Below, piece by piece: positions 15,246 to 23,105 of a DNA stretch of 44,178 bases. Every line of letters starts with the position of its first letter. Positions within the stretch are counted from its first letter, which is position 1. The notes under the pieces were generated by a model. It ran no database searches. It saw only the letters and a list, made by a program, of their open reading frames with translations, and was not told the origin of the DNA. Source of the stretch: a virus; the IMG/VR virus record IMGVR_UViG_3300049215_000149, positions 1-44,178 of that record. One strand, given 5' to 3'. Made by a program: the position numbers and the translations under genes.

Positions 15246-15436
15246 CCGACGAGCGGCTCGACCATCTCTGCGAGGCGATCGGCTACCTGGCCGCGGCGGT
15301 AGGGGCGGTCGGCGCCGGCCGCGATCCGAACCTCGCCATCCTGAACGCGCGGCGGGAGTTGCGGCTGGCGAAAGAAGAGGGGCTGCCGTCTATCCTGATC
15401 ACCCCTGTCGAGCCCGAGCTGCCGCATGCCGGATGA
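15242..15436 (+). CDS. 64-aa protein between DHH enzyme and portal
   Basis: The ATG at 15242 overlaps the DHH stop (ATGA). The protein is helical and Ala-rich (LCEAIGYLAAAVGAVGAG, then LNARRELRLAKEEGLPSIL). Its last 11 bases overlap the portal start. Possibly a small head or packaging accessory protein. No family is recognised. Confidence 0.6.
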   Translation: MTDERLDHLCEAIGYLAAAVGAVGAGRDPNLAILNARRELRLAKEEGLPSILITPVEPELPHAG

Positions 15437-17570
15437 CGAACCCGATCTGGACCTGCCGCGCGACCGCGAACTGGCGTCCCGCAAGGACGGCCGGCTGTGG
15501 AAGGACCTGATCAAGGAGTTCGACCGCATCCGGCGCGGGTTCGAGGACCAGGGCACCCGCGCCGACGCGATCCTCGATAACTGGGATATGTACAATTGCA
15601 AGACCAATCAAAACCAGAATTATCAGGGCAACTGCGAATACTACGTTCCGATAGTATTCAACGCGGTTAACGCGCGAAAGACCCGTTTCGTCAACCAGAT
15701 TTTCCCATCGTCGGGCCGCTACATCGATGCGGCGAGCGACGATGGCTCGCTGCCTGGCGCGGCACTGGCGCTGATCGAGCATTACGTCCGGCAGACCAAG
15801 CTGCGCACCGATATCATGATGGCGCTGCTGCCGAACGGCGACCTGGAGGGTCAGTACAACCTCTACGTCGATTGGAACGAGTTGAAGCGCTATGTGGTTT
15901 CACGTGAAACCCGGCCGGCGCAGGTGCAGGTGCCGGAGCTGGGTGAGGCCGAGGGCGAGGATGTCGAGACGATCATCGAGGAGGAGATCGTCGATCAGCG
16001 GCCGGCGGTCGAGGTCCTGCATGATCCCGATGTGCTGATCCTTCCGCCGACCGCGGATTCGGTAGAGGATGCGCTAGCGCAAGGGGGCAGCGTAACGATC
16101 GCCCGGCGCTGGACGCTGGAGAGCTTCAAGGCAAAGATCGCGGACGGGACCCTCGTCAAAAAATATGCCGACCTGATCGCCGAGCATGACGGCTGGCGCG
16201 ACGACGATCCGCGCTCGGTGGCCCGCGAGCAGGTTGACGCCGCCGGGATCAAGGGCAAGGGCAAATATATCCTGGTCTATGAGACCTGGAAGAATCTGAA
16301 GGTCTCTGAGGAAGAGGGCTACCGGCTCTGCCGCTCGTATTACGGCGGCTACGACCTCGTCCTGTCCTGCCGGCGCAACCCGTTCTGGAATGACCGCTGC
16401 CCGCTGATTTCCAAGCCGGTGCTCAAGATCGCCGGGCAGATGAAGGGCATGGCGCCGGTCGAGCGCATCAAGGCAATCCAGTATCACGCGAACGACATCG
16501 CCAACCAGGCGGCCGACAGCGCCACCTATTCGATGCTGCCGATCGTGATGACCGACCCGGAGAAAAACCCGCGCACCGCGACGATGGTGCTCAATCTCGC
16601 CGCGGTCTGGGAGTGCGACCCGAACTCGACGCGGTTTGCCGAATTTCCGAAGCTCTGGCAGGACGGGATAGCCATCATCCAGAACGACGTGAGCCTTGCG
16701 TTTCAGACGATGGGCGTCAACCCAGCGATGCTGCCGCAGCAGACCGGTCGCCCCGGCGCCAAGCGCAACCAAGCCGAGATCGCGCTAGAGCAGACCGTCG
16801 ATATCATGTCTACGTCCGAAGCCTGCTCGGTGCTAGAGGAGGGCGTTCTGACGCCGCTGATCATGCGGTTCGGCGAATACGATTCGCAGTTTCGCGATGA
16901 CGAAGTGATGATCCGGGCTTACGGCGAGCTCGGGATCGAGGCCAAAATGGAGCGGATCAAGCCGCGCCAGTTCAGCCACCGCTACACCTTCACCTGGTTC
17001 GGGGTCGAGCAGGCCCGCAACGCGGCACAGATGCAGCAGCAGATCGCACTCTTGAACGTAGCGATGACGCCGCAGATGCAGATGGCCTTGCAGAAGGCCG
17101 GCTTCACGATCAACCCGGCCCCGGTCCTGGAATCAGCGTTCGGCAATGTGTTCGGCTGGCGGCTCGCCCGCCAGGTGTTGAGGGATGCGCGGCAGCAGCT
17201 TTCGGTCGATCCGATGATCGAGAACGGCATGCTTCTCGACGGTTTCGACGTGCAGGTTCACCCGCTTGACGAAGACCCGCAGCACCTTTCGGCACATCAG
17301 CAGGCGATGGCGGCCGGCGATCCGACCGGCATGGTGCGCATCCACATGCAGCGCCATCTGCAATCAATGCAGATGAAAGCCGCGGCGATGATGCAGCGCG
17401 GCATGATGCAGGCGATGCAGGGCGGGCAGGAAGGTGGTGGCGGTGGTCCGGGCCAGCCTCAGCCTGGCGCGACACCAGCCGGCCCGCGGCTGATCAAGGG
17501 GCCGGCGGGCATGATTCATCCCGATCAGATGGCGCGCGCCGGCGCGCCGGGCATGCCGAGGAAGATGTAA
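15426..17570 (+). CDS. Portal protein (P22 gp1-like podovirus portal)
   Basis: A 714-residue protein that forms the dodecameric ring through which DNA enters and leaves the head. Portal features are position after terminase and before scaffold and capsid, an acidic helical N-terminus (KDLIKEFDRIRRGFED), the wing/stem region with YVPIVFNAVNARKTRFVNQIFPSSGRYI, the crown-like VERIKAIQYHANDIANQAADSATYS, and a long Gln/Met-rich helical barrel at the C-terminus (MQMKAAAMMQRGMMQAMQGG). The length is close to that of P22 gp1 (725), and the helical barrel agrees with that type. The start at 15426 lies inside the preceding gene. Confidence 0.88.
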   Translation: MPDDEPDLDLPRDRELASRKDGRLWKDLIKEFDRIRRGFEDQGTRADAILDNWDMYNCKTNQNQNYQGNCEYYVPIVFNAVNARKTRFVNQIFPSSGRYIDAASDDGSLPGAALALIEHYVRQTKLRTDIMMALLPNGDLEGQYNLYVDWNELKRYVVSRETRPAQVQVPELGEAEGEDVETIIEEEIVDQRPAVEVLHDPDVLILPPTADSVEDALAQGGSVTIARRWTLESFKAKIADGTLVKKYADLIAEHDGWRDDDPRSVAREQVDAAGIKGKGKYILVYETWKNLKVSEEEGYRLCRSYYGGYDLVLSCRRNPFWNDRCPLISKPVLKIAGQMKGMAPVERIKAIQYHANDIANQAADSATYSMLPIVMTDPEKNPRTATMVLNLAAVWECDPNSTRFAEFPKLWQDGIAIIQNDVSLAFQTMGVNPAMLPQQTGRPGAKRNQAEIALEQTVDIMSTSEACSVLEEGVLTPLIMRFGEYDSQFRDDEVMIRAYGELGIEAKMERIKPRQFSHRYTFTWFGVEQARNAAQMQQQIALLNVAMTPQMQMALQKAGFTINPAPVLESAFGNVFGWRLARQVLRDARQQLSVDPMIENGMLLDGFDVQVHPLDEDPQHLSAHQQAMAAGDPTGMVRIHMQRHLQSMQMKAAAMMQRGMMQAMQGGQEGGGGGPGQPQPGATPAGPRLIKGPAGMIHPDQMARAGAPGMPRKM

Positions 17571-17758
17571 TGGCTATATTGGGGCCGTTGGGACAGGCGT
17601 TCGTCGATAGCGTCGCGCTCGATCCGCCGGAAGACGGTATCGTTCTGGTATCAGAGGAGCGGTGGCGTCGGATACAGGCCGAAAACTGTAATTCATGGAA
17701 GACGGTCAGGGGCTATCCGATCAGGATCGTCCCGAAAAACCACTTAATATCTTCTTGA
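17570..17758 (+). CDS. 62-aa protein after portal, unknown
   Basis: The ATG at 17570 shares its A with the portal stop (TAATG), showing tight coupling. The content (AFVDSVALDPPEDGIVLVSEERWRRIQAENCNSWKTV) resembles a small mixed alpha/beta protein. No family is recognised. It is followed by a spacer of about 90 bases with two hairpins. Confidence 0.6.
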   Translation: MAILGPLGQAFVDSVALDPPEDGIVLVSEERWRRIQAENCNSWKTVRGYPIRIVPKNHLISS

Positions 17759-17800
17759 CATCGGTCGCGAGACAGCGGCAAAGCCAATCCCCATCGCATG

Positions 17801-17840
17801 GCGGGCGTAACCCGCTTTCCGCATTGAGGGCGTAACCCTC
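17801..17840 (+). promoter_or_regulatory. Tandem pentaloop hairpins ahead of the scaffold gene
   Basis: Two stem-loops have different stems but the same loop: GCGGG-CGTAA-CCCGC (17801-17815) and GAGGG-CGTAA-CCCTC (17826-17840). The second ends one base before GGAGAG, the ribosome-binding site of the gene at 17851. Neither is followed by a T run, so they are not ordinary terminators. A role in translation control or RNA processing at the head-gene boundary is likely. Confidence 0.6.
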
Positions 17841-17850
17841 TGGAGAGAAC

Positions 17851-18594
17851 ATGTCAGAAGAGCGGCAACAGCCCGACGCGCAAGATGCTGATCTCGATCT
17901 CGACGAAACACCCGAAGAAGAACTGGAGCCCGCCGATGATGTCGGCGAGGAGCCAGTAGAGCCGGAAGCCGAAACTGGCGGGGAACCGCCGGCCGAACGG
18001 CAGCCGAGCCGCGCCGAGCGCCGAATTCAGACGCTCAATCGAGAACGCCAGGAACTCCGCGAGAGGGTGGCGAGGCTCGAAGGCCAGGCGCAGGCGAGGC
18101 CGCAGCCGGTTCAGCCGCAGGTCGATCAGGAACGCGAGGCGAGGGAATTCGCCGAGCGCATCCGGTTGATGGCTCCCGACGAAGCGGCTCTCGCGGTGCA
18201 GCAGCGGGTCGAACAGCGCACCCAGCAGATGATGCTGGCGCAGGAAATCCGCCTCGGTGACATGCTCGACCGACAATCCTTTGCACAGTTGCAACGCGAC
18301 GAGCCCGCCGCCCGCCGTTGGGCCGATCAGGTCGAGCGGGTGCTGACGCAGGAGCGCGCGCAGGGCCGCAACCCGACCCGCGAGACGGTCTACACGTATC
18401 TCGCCGGCAAGGAAGTGCGGTCTCGCAGCGGCAGGGACACCGAACAACAGCGCCGCACCGGCGCACGAAGGATTGCCGCGCAGACCACGCGGCCCGGAAG
18501 TGCCCGCTCGACCGCCGCCACGCCGGCGCAGCGCCGCGGCGATGAGTTCAGCGAGCAATCGTTTTTGGAACGCTGGGGCGACACGCCCCTCTAA
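17851..18594 (+). CDS. Scaffold protein (head assembly)
   Basis: A 247-residue highly charged protein directly upstream of the capsid gene. The N-terminus is very acidic (DLDLDETPEEELEPADDVGEEPVEPE). A coiled coil follows at residues about 52-85 (SRAERRIQTLNRERQELRERVARLEGQ), then a Gln/Arg/Glu-rich helical middle and a basic C-terminal segment (GARRIAAQTTRPGSARS). This build and position are characteristic of phage scaffolds, which guide procapsid assembly and then leave. Ribosome-binding site GGAGAG at 17842-17847. Confidence 0.82.
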   Translation: MSEERQQPDAQDADLDLDETPEEELEPADDVGEEPVEPEAETGGEPPAERQPSRAERRIQTLNRERQELRERVARLEGQAQARPQPVQPQVDQEREAREFAERIRLMAPDEAALAVQQRVEQRTQQMMLAQEIRLGDMLDRQSFAQLQRDEPAARRWADQVERVLTQERAQGRNPTRETVYTYLAGKEVRSRSGRDTEQQRRTGARRIAAQTTRPGSARSTAATPAQRRGDEFSEQSFLERWGDTPL

Positions 18595-18610
18595 GTCACC
18601 GCGCCCCTGA

Positions 18611-18626
18611 CCGGCCCGGTGGCCGG
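18611..18626 (+). promoter_or_regulatory. Hairpin in the leader of the capsid gene
   Basis: A 6-bp GC-only stem, CCGGCC/GGCCGG, around loop CGGT, four bases before the AAGGGAAGG ribosome-binding site of the capsid gene. No T run follows. It could stabilise the mRNA end or set capsid translation. Confidence 0.45.
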
Positions 18627-18643
18627 ATCAAGGGAAGGTGACA

Positions 18644-19996
18644 ATGGTTGCGAATGCATCCGTAAATTTCAGTGGTGATATCAGTCGGTATCTCGACTCC
18701 AAGGTCCTGCGCCTCTCGCAGCGCCATCTCGTCGTGCGGCAGTTTGCAACGAAGGTCAAAATCCCGACCAACGAAGAGCTGACCTATACCGCGACCCGGT
18801 TCAACCGCCTGCCGCTGCCCTACGCGCCGCTGAACGAGGGCGTCCCGCCGGTCGGCGAAGAGATGTCGATCAGCCAGGTGACGGGCGTCGCCATCCAGTG
18901 GGGCGACAAGGTGACGGTTCCCGACGTGGCGAACCTCACGATCCGCCATCCGGTGGTTCAGCAGGCGATCCGGCTGCTCGGCTACCAGGTGCCAGAGACC
19001 TACGAGCGTAACTGCTTGGTGCAGCTCACGTCCGGGACCCAGGTCAATTACGTCAACCAGCGCGGCGCGCGCGCCAATCTGGTGGCCGGCGACGTGCTTG
19101 ATCCGACGACGGTTAACCGCACGGTGTCGAACCTGAAGACGCGGGGCGCGCCGATGATGAACGGCCCGACCGAGACCGATGTCTTCAAATCGATCGAGGA
19201 GGGGCCGCGCAAGGCGCTCGCTAACCCGATCACGCACGAGCATTACGTCGCGGTCGGCCACCCGATCCCGCTGAACGACTTTGCCAACAACTCTACCGTG
19301 CAGACAGCGTGGTCCTACAGCGACATCAACAAGCTCTACATCAACGAAGTCGGCCAGTGGAGGGGCATGCATTTTTGCGAAAGCAACATGTTGCCGACCT
19401 GGACCGGCCTCGCCCAATCGGCCGGCACCCCCGGCACCGCAGGCAACCTCGCGACCAGCGCCAACTACTATGTGCAGGTAACGGGCTCCGACATCCAGAA
19501 CCAGTACGAGAGCCAGATCGCCCAGGTTTCGGCGGCGATCAGCGTCACCGGCCCCACCGGCTCGATCAGCGTCACTGTCCCCTCGACGCAGGGCTTCACC
19601 TATTCGATCTACATCGCAATGGGCGTCAACGCCTCCCCGATGAACCTCGGGCTCTCGGCGTCGGGGCCGACGACCGGCCCCTATGCCGGGCAAGCCGTAC
19701 AGATTCCCCCCGGCACGACCGCGATCCTGACGGGCATCGGCCTGATGCAGATCCCGCCCGCGGCGCCGGCCGAGGATATTACCGTTTTCCCGATGTTCGT
19801 CTTCGGCGAGGATGCGTTCTGCGCGCTCGAACTCGAACGCTTGACCTGGACCAGACTGTTCGAGGCCGATAAGTTCGACCCGCTCAACCAGCTGCGGGTG
19901 GTCGGCTGGAAGGGCTGGGATGGCTACGTGATCACGAACCAACAGTTCATGGAGCGTATCGAGTCCTCGGCGTCGAACACCGGAGCCTACCCCTGA
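18644..19996 (+). CDS. Major capsid protein, N4-gp56 family, with an inserted domain
   Basis: A 450-residue protein. The start at 18644 has AAGGGAAGG upstream; a GTG two codons earlier is possible. The N-terminal part (TATRFNRLPLPYAPLNEGVPP, VAIQWGDKVTVPDVANLTIRHPVV, YERNCLVQLTSGTQVNYV) matches N4-gp56-family capsids with the HK97 fold. Family members usually run straight from the ESNMLPTW block to the VFPMFVFGEDAFCALEL block. Here about 120 residues (roughly 256-375, Ser/Thr/Gly-rich, beta-like) separate them. This is probably an Ig-like domain displayed on the shell. Despite the family name, there is no N4 virion RNA polymerase in the genome. Confidence 0.9.
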   Translation: MVANASVNFSGDISRYLDSKVLRLSQRHLVVRQFATKVKIPTNEELTYTATRFNRLPLPYAPLNEGVPPVGEEMSISQVTGVAIQWGDKVTVPDVANLTIRHPVVQQAIRLLGYQVPETYERNCLVQLTSGTQVNYVNQRGARANLVAGDVLDPTTVNRTVSNLKTRGAPMMNGPTETDVFKSIEEGPRKALANPITHEHYVAVGHPIPLNDFANNSTVQTAWSYSDINKLYINEVGQWRGMHFCESNMLPTWTGLAQSAGTPGTAGNLATSANYYVQVTGSDIQNQYESQIAQVSAAISVTGPTGSISVTVPSTQGFTYSIYIAMGVNASPMNLGLSASGPTTGPYAGQAVQIPPGTTAILTGIGLMQIPPAAPAEDITVFPMFVFGEDAFCALELERLTWTRLFEADKFDPLNQLRVVGWKGWDGYVITNQQFMERIESSASNTGAYP

Positions 19997-20127
19997 TGAA
20001 GTCGACCGGCAAATCTGCTAACCCGCAGGGCAAGAAGCGGCCCAGCTCGGTGAGCGGCTACCGGGTTTCGGGCTACACGGAAAATCCGCCGATCGGCCGC
20101 AAGCCCGGCGCGAAGAAAGGGAAGTGA
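19996..20127 (+). CDS. 43-aa basic protein after the capsid gene
   Basis: The ATG at 19996 overlaps the capsid stop (TGATG). It encodes a Lys/Gly/Pro-rich peptide (KSTGKSANPQGKKRPSS...IGRKPGAKKGK) without acidic stretches. It could be a small virion or DNA-binding protein. The long uninterrupted coupling of genes here supports it as real. Confidence 0.55.
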   Translation: MKSTGKSANPQGKKRPSSVSGYRVSGYTENPPIGRKPGAKKGK

Positions 20128-20128
20128 C

Positions 20129-20413
20129 ATGGCGGTTCGCCTGAGGGTTTATCTTGATATCGATTGGGTCGGCGACGGGATGGGTCCGTCCGGTCTCTAC
20201 ATCGCGGCAGCCAACAACCCGATGCTGGGCTCGGTCGGCAATGCGCAGACCCTGCGCTTGCAGCAGGGCGAGCCGGTGCAGGCGGTTCTGCCGGACACGC
20301 CGACCGCGACCGAGATCCACGATGCCGTGCTGCTGGCGGCGGCGGACCTCAACGTGCAGATCGACGCGACGGTGGTCGCGCAGATCGACGGCTGGGCGAC
20401 GGGAAATCCATGA
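20129..20413 (+). CDS. 94-aa virion-region protein
   Basis: It starts at 20129 one base after the previous stop. The protein is beta-rich at first (MAVRLRVYLDIDWVGDGMGPSG), with LRLQQGEPVQAVLPDTPTATEI and a final helix. Similar small proteins appear between capsid and tail genes of podoviruses and may be head-decoration or completion proteins. The role here is inferred from position only. Confidence 0.6.
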   Translation: MAVRLRVYLDIDWVGDGMGPSGLYIAAANNPMLGSVGNAQTLRLQQGEPVQAVLPDTPTATEIHDAVLLAAADLNVQIDATVVAQIDGWATGNP

Positions 20414-20598
20414 TGCCTCGGCGCACGCCTGGCGGCAAGAAGACCAAACTCGCCAGCTTTGAGGACAAGGTGAGCGCGTCGAGCCTGCCGGGCGGCCCGA
20501 GCGAGAAGTTCGCGATTGCCAACAAGGTGGGACTGATGCGTGGCAGCAAGCCCACGGCGCGGGGCATGAAGCCCGCGAAGTCAAAGAGGAAGCGCTGA
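20410..20598 (+). CDS. 62-aa basic virion-region protein
   Basis: The ATG at 20410 overlaps the previous stop. The protein is strongly basic at both ends (PRRTPGGKKTK; ARGMKPAKSKRKR) with a centre SLPGGPSEKFAIANKVGLM that looks conserved. It is short for the ORF size usually listed, but its coupled start and stop support it. It possibly packs with DNA in the head. Confidence 0.6.
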   Translation: MMPRRTPGGKKTKLASFEDKVSASSLPGGPSEKFAIANKVGLMRGSKPTARGMKPAKSKRKR

Positions 20599-20891
20599 TG
20601 GCGACAGTTACTCTCGGCACGGCGGCGCAGACCACGCTTGTCGCCATGCCCTATTCGATGTCGGCGCCCGAGGCGGACTTCGCCACGATCGCCCAGCACA
20701 TTCTCGATGACCAGAACGTCGCCCACCCGATTTATGGCAATGCCGCCTGGGCGCTGAACGGGCTCCTCTACGTGCCGAACCGCGGGGTGCTCAAGGTGCT
20801 GCCCGGTGACTATGTGGCCTACGATCCGAACGGCTGGCCGATCCTGGTCTCGGCCAACAGCATCGCCGGCACCGGCTGGGATCATTCCTGA
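20598..20891 (+). CDS. 97-aa virion-region protein
   Basis: The start at 20598 shares its A with the preceding stop (TGATG). Sequence ATVTLGTAAQTTLVAMPYSM...WALNGLLYVPNRGVLKVLPGDYVAYDPNGWPIL suggests a beta-sandwich with a hydrophobic core, as in small capsid-associated or decoration proteins. No family is identified. It sits in the head-gene block. Confidence 0.6.
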   Translation: MATVTLGTAAQTTLVAMPYSMSAPEADFATIAQHILDDQNVAHPIYGNAAWALNGLLYVPNRGVLKVLPGDYVAYDPNGWPILVSANSIAGTGWDHS

Positions 20892-20904
20892 TGAGGAACC
20901 ATTG

Positions 20905-21585
20905 ATGCGCAAAGGCGAAGCGATGACTGAGGAGCAAAAGCGCAGGATGACGGAAGGTCGCGCGCGTCGGCGGGCGGAAAGGGCTGAAGCCGCCGCGCTC
21001 GGAGTGTCCGAGCCGATGCCCTATGTCGCGCCGGATCGGGAACCCGAGCCCGTCGAAGACCTGTTCGACGCCGAAACGCAGGCGCTGATCGACGAGGGCC
21101 TGATCACAGCGGCCGACGTGCTCAATCTGCGGATCGAAGCCAAGGCCAAGATCGAGGTCGAGCGGCGGGCGAACGCGAAGAAAAACATCCTGGCGAGGCT
21201 GATCCAGCAGGAACGCGATGCGGCCGGCGTCACCCCGGCCAAGGACGCCCGGCGCCGGTATCTCGACGAAATCGTCGATATCACGATCACCCTGCCGATG
21301 CTGCGTTCGCCGAACGCCGCGGTCATCAACTGGCCCGATCCGATCCGGATCGATGGCAAGATGTTCGCGCACGGCCGGACCTATCAGGTGAGCCGCGCGC
21401 AAGCCGCGACGCTGCTCGATATGATGGGCAAGGCGCGCAAGCACCATGCCCAGGTCAACGGCGAGTCGCCGGCCTATTACGACCAGAACCGCGGCGCGTT
21501 CTCATTTATGGGCGGCGTCGCCCGCGGCACCGGCGGCACCGGGTTGCAGAGCCCGATCATGGAACGCCGGGGAGCCACCGCATGA
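20905..21585 (+). CDS. 226-aa structural-region protein with charged helices
   Basis: It starts at 20905 behind GAGGAACC. The N-terminus is Glu/Arg/Ala-rich helix (TEEQKRRMTEGRARRRAERAEAAA), followed by DAETQALIDEGLITAADVLNLRIEAKAKIEVERR. The C-terminal half is a beta-type domain (VDITITLPMLRSPNAAVINWPDPIRIDGKMFAHGRTYQV). Proteins with this plan occur beside podovirus capsid genes and may be head-completion or internal proteins. There is no firm family name. Confidence 0.65.
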   Translation: MRKGEAMTEEQKRRMTEGRARRRAERAEAAALGVSEPMPYVAPDREPEPVEDLFDAETQALIDEGLITAADVLNLRIEAKAKIEVERRANAKKNILARLIQQERDAAGVTPAKDARRRYLDEIVDITITLPMLRSPNAAVINWPDPIRIDGKMFAHGRTYQVSRAQAATLLDMMGKARKHHAQVNGESPAYYDQNRGAFSFMGGVARGTGGTGLQSPIMERRGATA

Positions 21586-22088
21586 GCGATACCAGCGGCG
21601 CCCCCTACTACATCCCACCGGAGCGCGAGGAGCCAGCCATCCGGGTGACGATGACGATCACGGCCTCGCCGCATCGGCAGATCGGGTTCGAGACCGTCGT
21701 GGCGCAGGGGTTGCCGGCCAACGAGTTCGACGAGCTGGTCGATCGCATGGCGCATGTCGCTGACCGGCAGCAGGCGAAGATCGAGTTCGTCGAGCATCAG
21801 AAGCAGTTGACGATCCTGCGCAACCTGCTCGCAGCCGCGGCCCGAGACTATGCGGAAACGAGCGAGCGATTTCAAATCGAGGCTGGAGGGGCAAACTCGG
21901 ATACACCTGTGTTCGGCACCCACGGGCGTGTGCCTCGATTGTCGAAACAGCAGACCGCGCATCTGGACGTGCTCAAGAAGCAGATCGAGGAATACAAGAC
22001 GCAGATCGCGACCCGCGAGGAGACGATGGCCCGCTGCCGCCTGCTGATCGACGGCGACTCGGAGCCGCTGGCGCAAGCCGCCGAGTAA
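21582..22088 (+). CDS. 168-aa coiled-coil structural-region protein
   Basis: The start overlaps the previous stop (ATGA). The N-terminal strand-rich part (IRVTMTITASPHRQIGFETVVAQG) is followed by long helices (LVDRMAHVADRQQAKIEFVEHQKQ; KQQTAHLDVLKKQIEEYKTQIATREE), probably a coiled coil. It could be a small tail or head-neck protein. Function unknown. Confidence 0.6.
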   Translation: MSDTSGAPYYIPPEREEPAIRVTMTITASPHRQIGFETVVAQGLPANEFDELVDRMAHVADRQQAKIEFVEHQKQLTILRNLLAAAARDYAETSERFQIEAGGANSDTPVFGTHGRVPRLSKQQTAHLDVLKKQIEEYKTQIATREETMARCRLLIDGDSEPLAQAAE

Positions 22089-22091
22089 GCG

Positions 22092-23102
22092 ATGGCGCAG
22101 ACTGCATCGCAAATCCTCGCGAGGGCGATGCAGCGCGCCAAAGCGCCGGCGGGCTATTCGAGCCAGGCCGCGGGTGAACTGAACGCCATCCTCCAGGATC
22201 TGGCCGAGGAACGCGACCTCGCGGTCGCCCGCGGCTTCTTCTCGTTCATCTTCAATTCGCAGGCGTCGTCGATGCTGGGCGGGCAGAACATCGGCGCATC
22301 CGGCCCCTACCCGCTGCCGCTCGATTATCTGCGGACCTCCGGCTCCTCGGGTTCCGAGGGAACGCAGAAATCGACCTTCTGGTTCATCAACGGCGTCCCG
22401 TACCCGATGATCCCCTGCGATCTGTCAGAATTTGACATGCAGGTGCAGCAGGCGGGCATCAGCTCCTACCCGTGGCTCTGGGCGACGGATATGTCACAGC
22501 GGGTGATCGCCCGCACGACGACGGGCACGGTCCACAGCAACACCACGCTCGACAACATCCTCGACCCGACAGGGATCGTCGCCGGGATGACCGTACAGGG
22601 TCCGGGGGTTCCGCCTGATCCTTACGACACCGCGGCCCAGCAATCGGTCAACACGACTGTCGTTTCTGTCACGGGAACCTCGCTGCAGCTTTCGCAGGAT
22701 GCGACCCTCACCGCGGCGGGCGGGGTCTATACTTTCGGCTATCCTGGGGTCGGCTACGCCTACCCGCCGCCATCCGGCAATTACCCGGTGAACCTGCGGT
22801 ATCAGCGCCAGATGCCGGACCTCGCGACCGACGCGATGGGCAACCTGACGACGGCCGCGGCAAACTCGGTGCCGTGGTTTCCGCACATCGGCAGCCTCAC
22901 CGAAATGCTTGCCGCGCGGCTGATGGAACTGACCGACGACACCCGCGCCCTGCCGTATGCGGCGCATGCTGGTCAGATGCTCGACGCCTATCTGAAGATG
23001 AAGGACGACGACACGAACCGGGCGAAGACCGTGCAGCTCGACCGCCGCCGGTTCGGCAAGCAATTCCCGCTGCTGAGGAACACGAAGACTATCGGGTGGT
23101 GA
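22092..23102 (+). CDS. P22 gp4-like head-tail adaptor with an inserted beta domain
   Basis: A 336-residue protein. The N-terminal helices (ASQILARAMQRAKAPAGYSSQAAGELNAILQDLAEERDL) and the later block (YPVNLRYQRQMPDLA...VPWFPHIGSLTEMLAARLMELTDDTRA) fit the tail accessory/adaptor proteins that extend the portal in P22-like podoviruses (P22 gp4). Residues about 138-222 (LDNILDPTGIVAGMTVQGPGV, TSLQLSQDATLTAAGG) form a repeat-type beta domain absent from the basic adaptor. A related pattern is present in the next protein. Its place directly before the gp10-like gene matches the P22 order. Confidence 0.7.
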   Translation: MAQTASQILARAMQRAKAPAGYSSQAAGELNAILQDLAEERDLAVARGFFSFIFNSQASSMLGGQNIGASGPYPLPLDYLRTSGSSGSEGTQKSTFWFINGVPYPMIPCDLSEFDMQVQQAGISSYPWLWATDMSQRVIARTTTGTVHSNTTLDNILDPTGIVAGMTVQGPGVPPDPYDTAAQQSVNTTVVSVTGTSLQLSQDATLTAAGGVYTFGYPGVGYAYPPPSGNYPVNLRYQRQMPDLATDAMGNLTTAAANSVPWFPHIGSLTEMLAARLMELTDDTRALPYAAHAGQMLDAYLKMKDDDTNRAKTVQLDRRRFGKQFPLLRNTKTIGW

Positions 23103-23105
23103 GCG

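Noticed and set aside
18596-19942. 448-codon open frame on the minus strand, opposite the capsid gene
   Set aside because: Arg/Asp/Val/Gly-rich composition typical of antisense shadows in GC-rich DNA; the plus strand codes for a clear N4-gp56 capsid protein.
18644-19996. Assignment of the phage to the N4 group because of the N4-gp56-type capsid
   Set aside because: No giant virion RNA polymerase or other N4 core genes are present; portal and tail order are P22-like.
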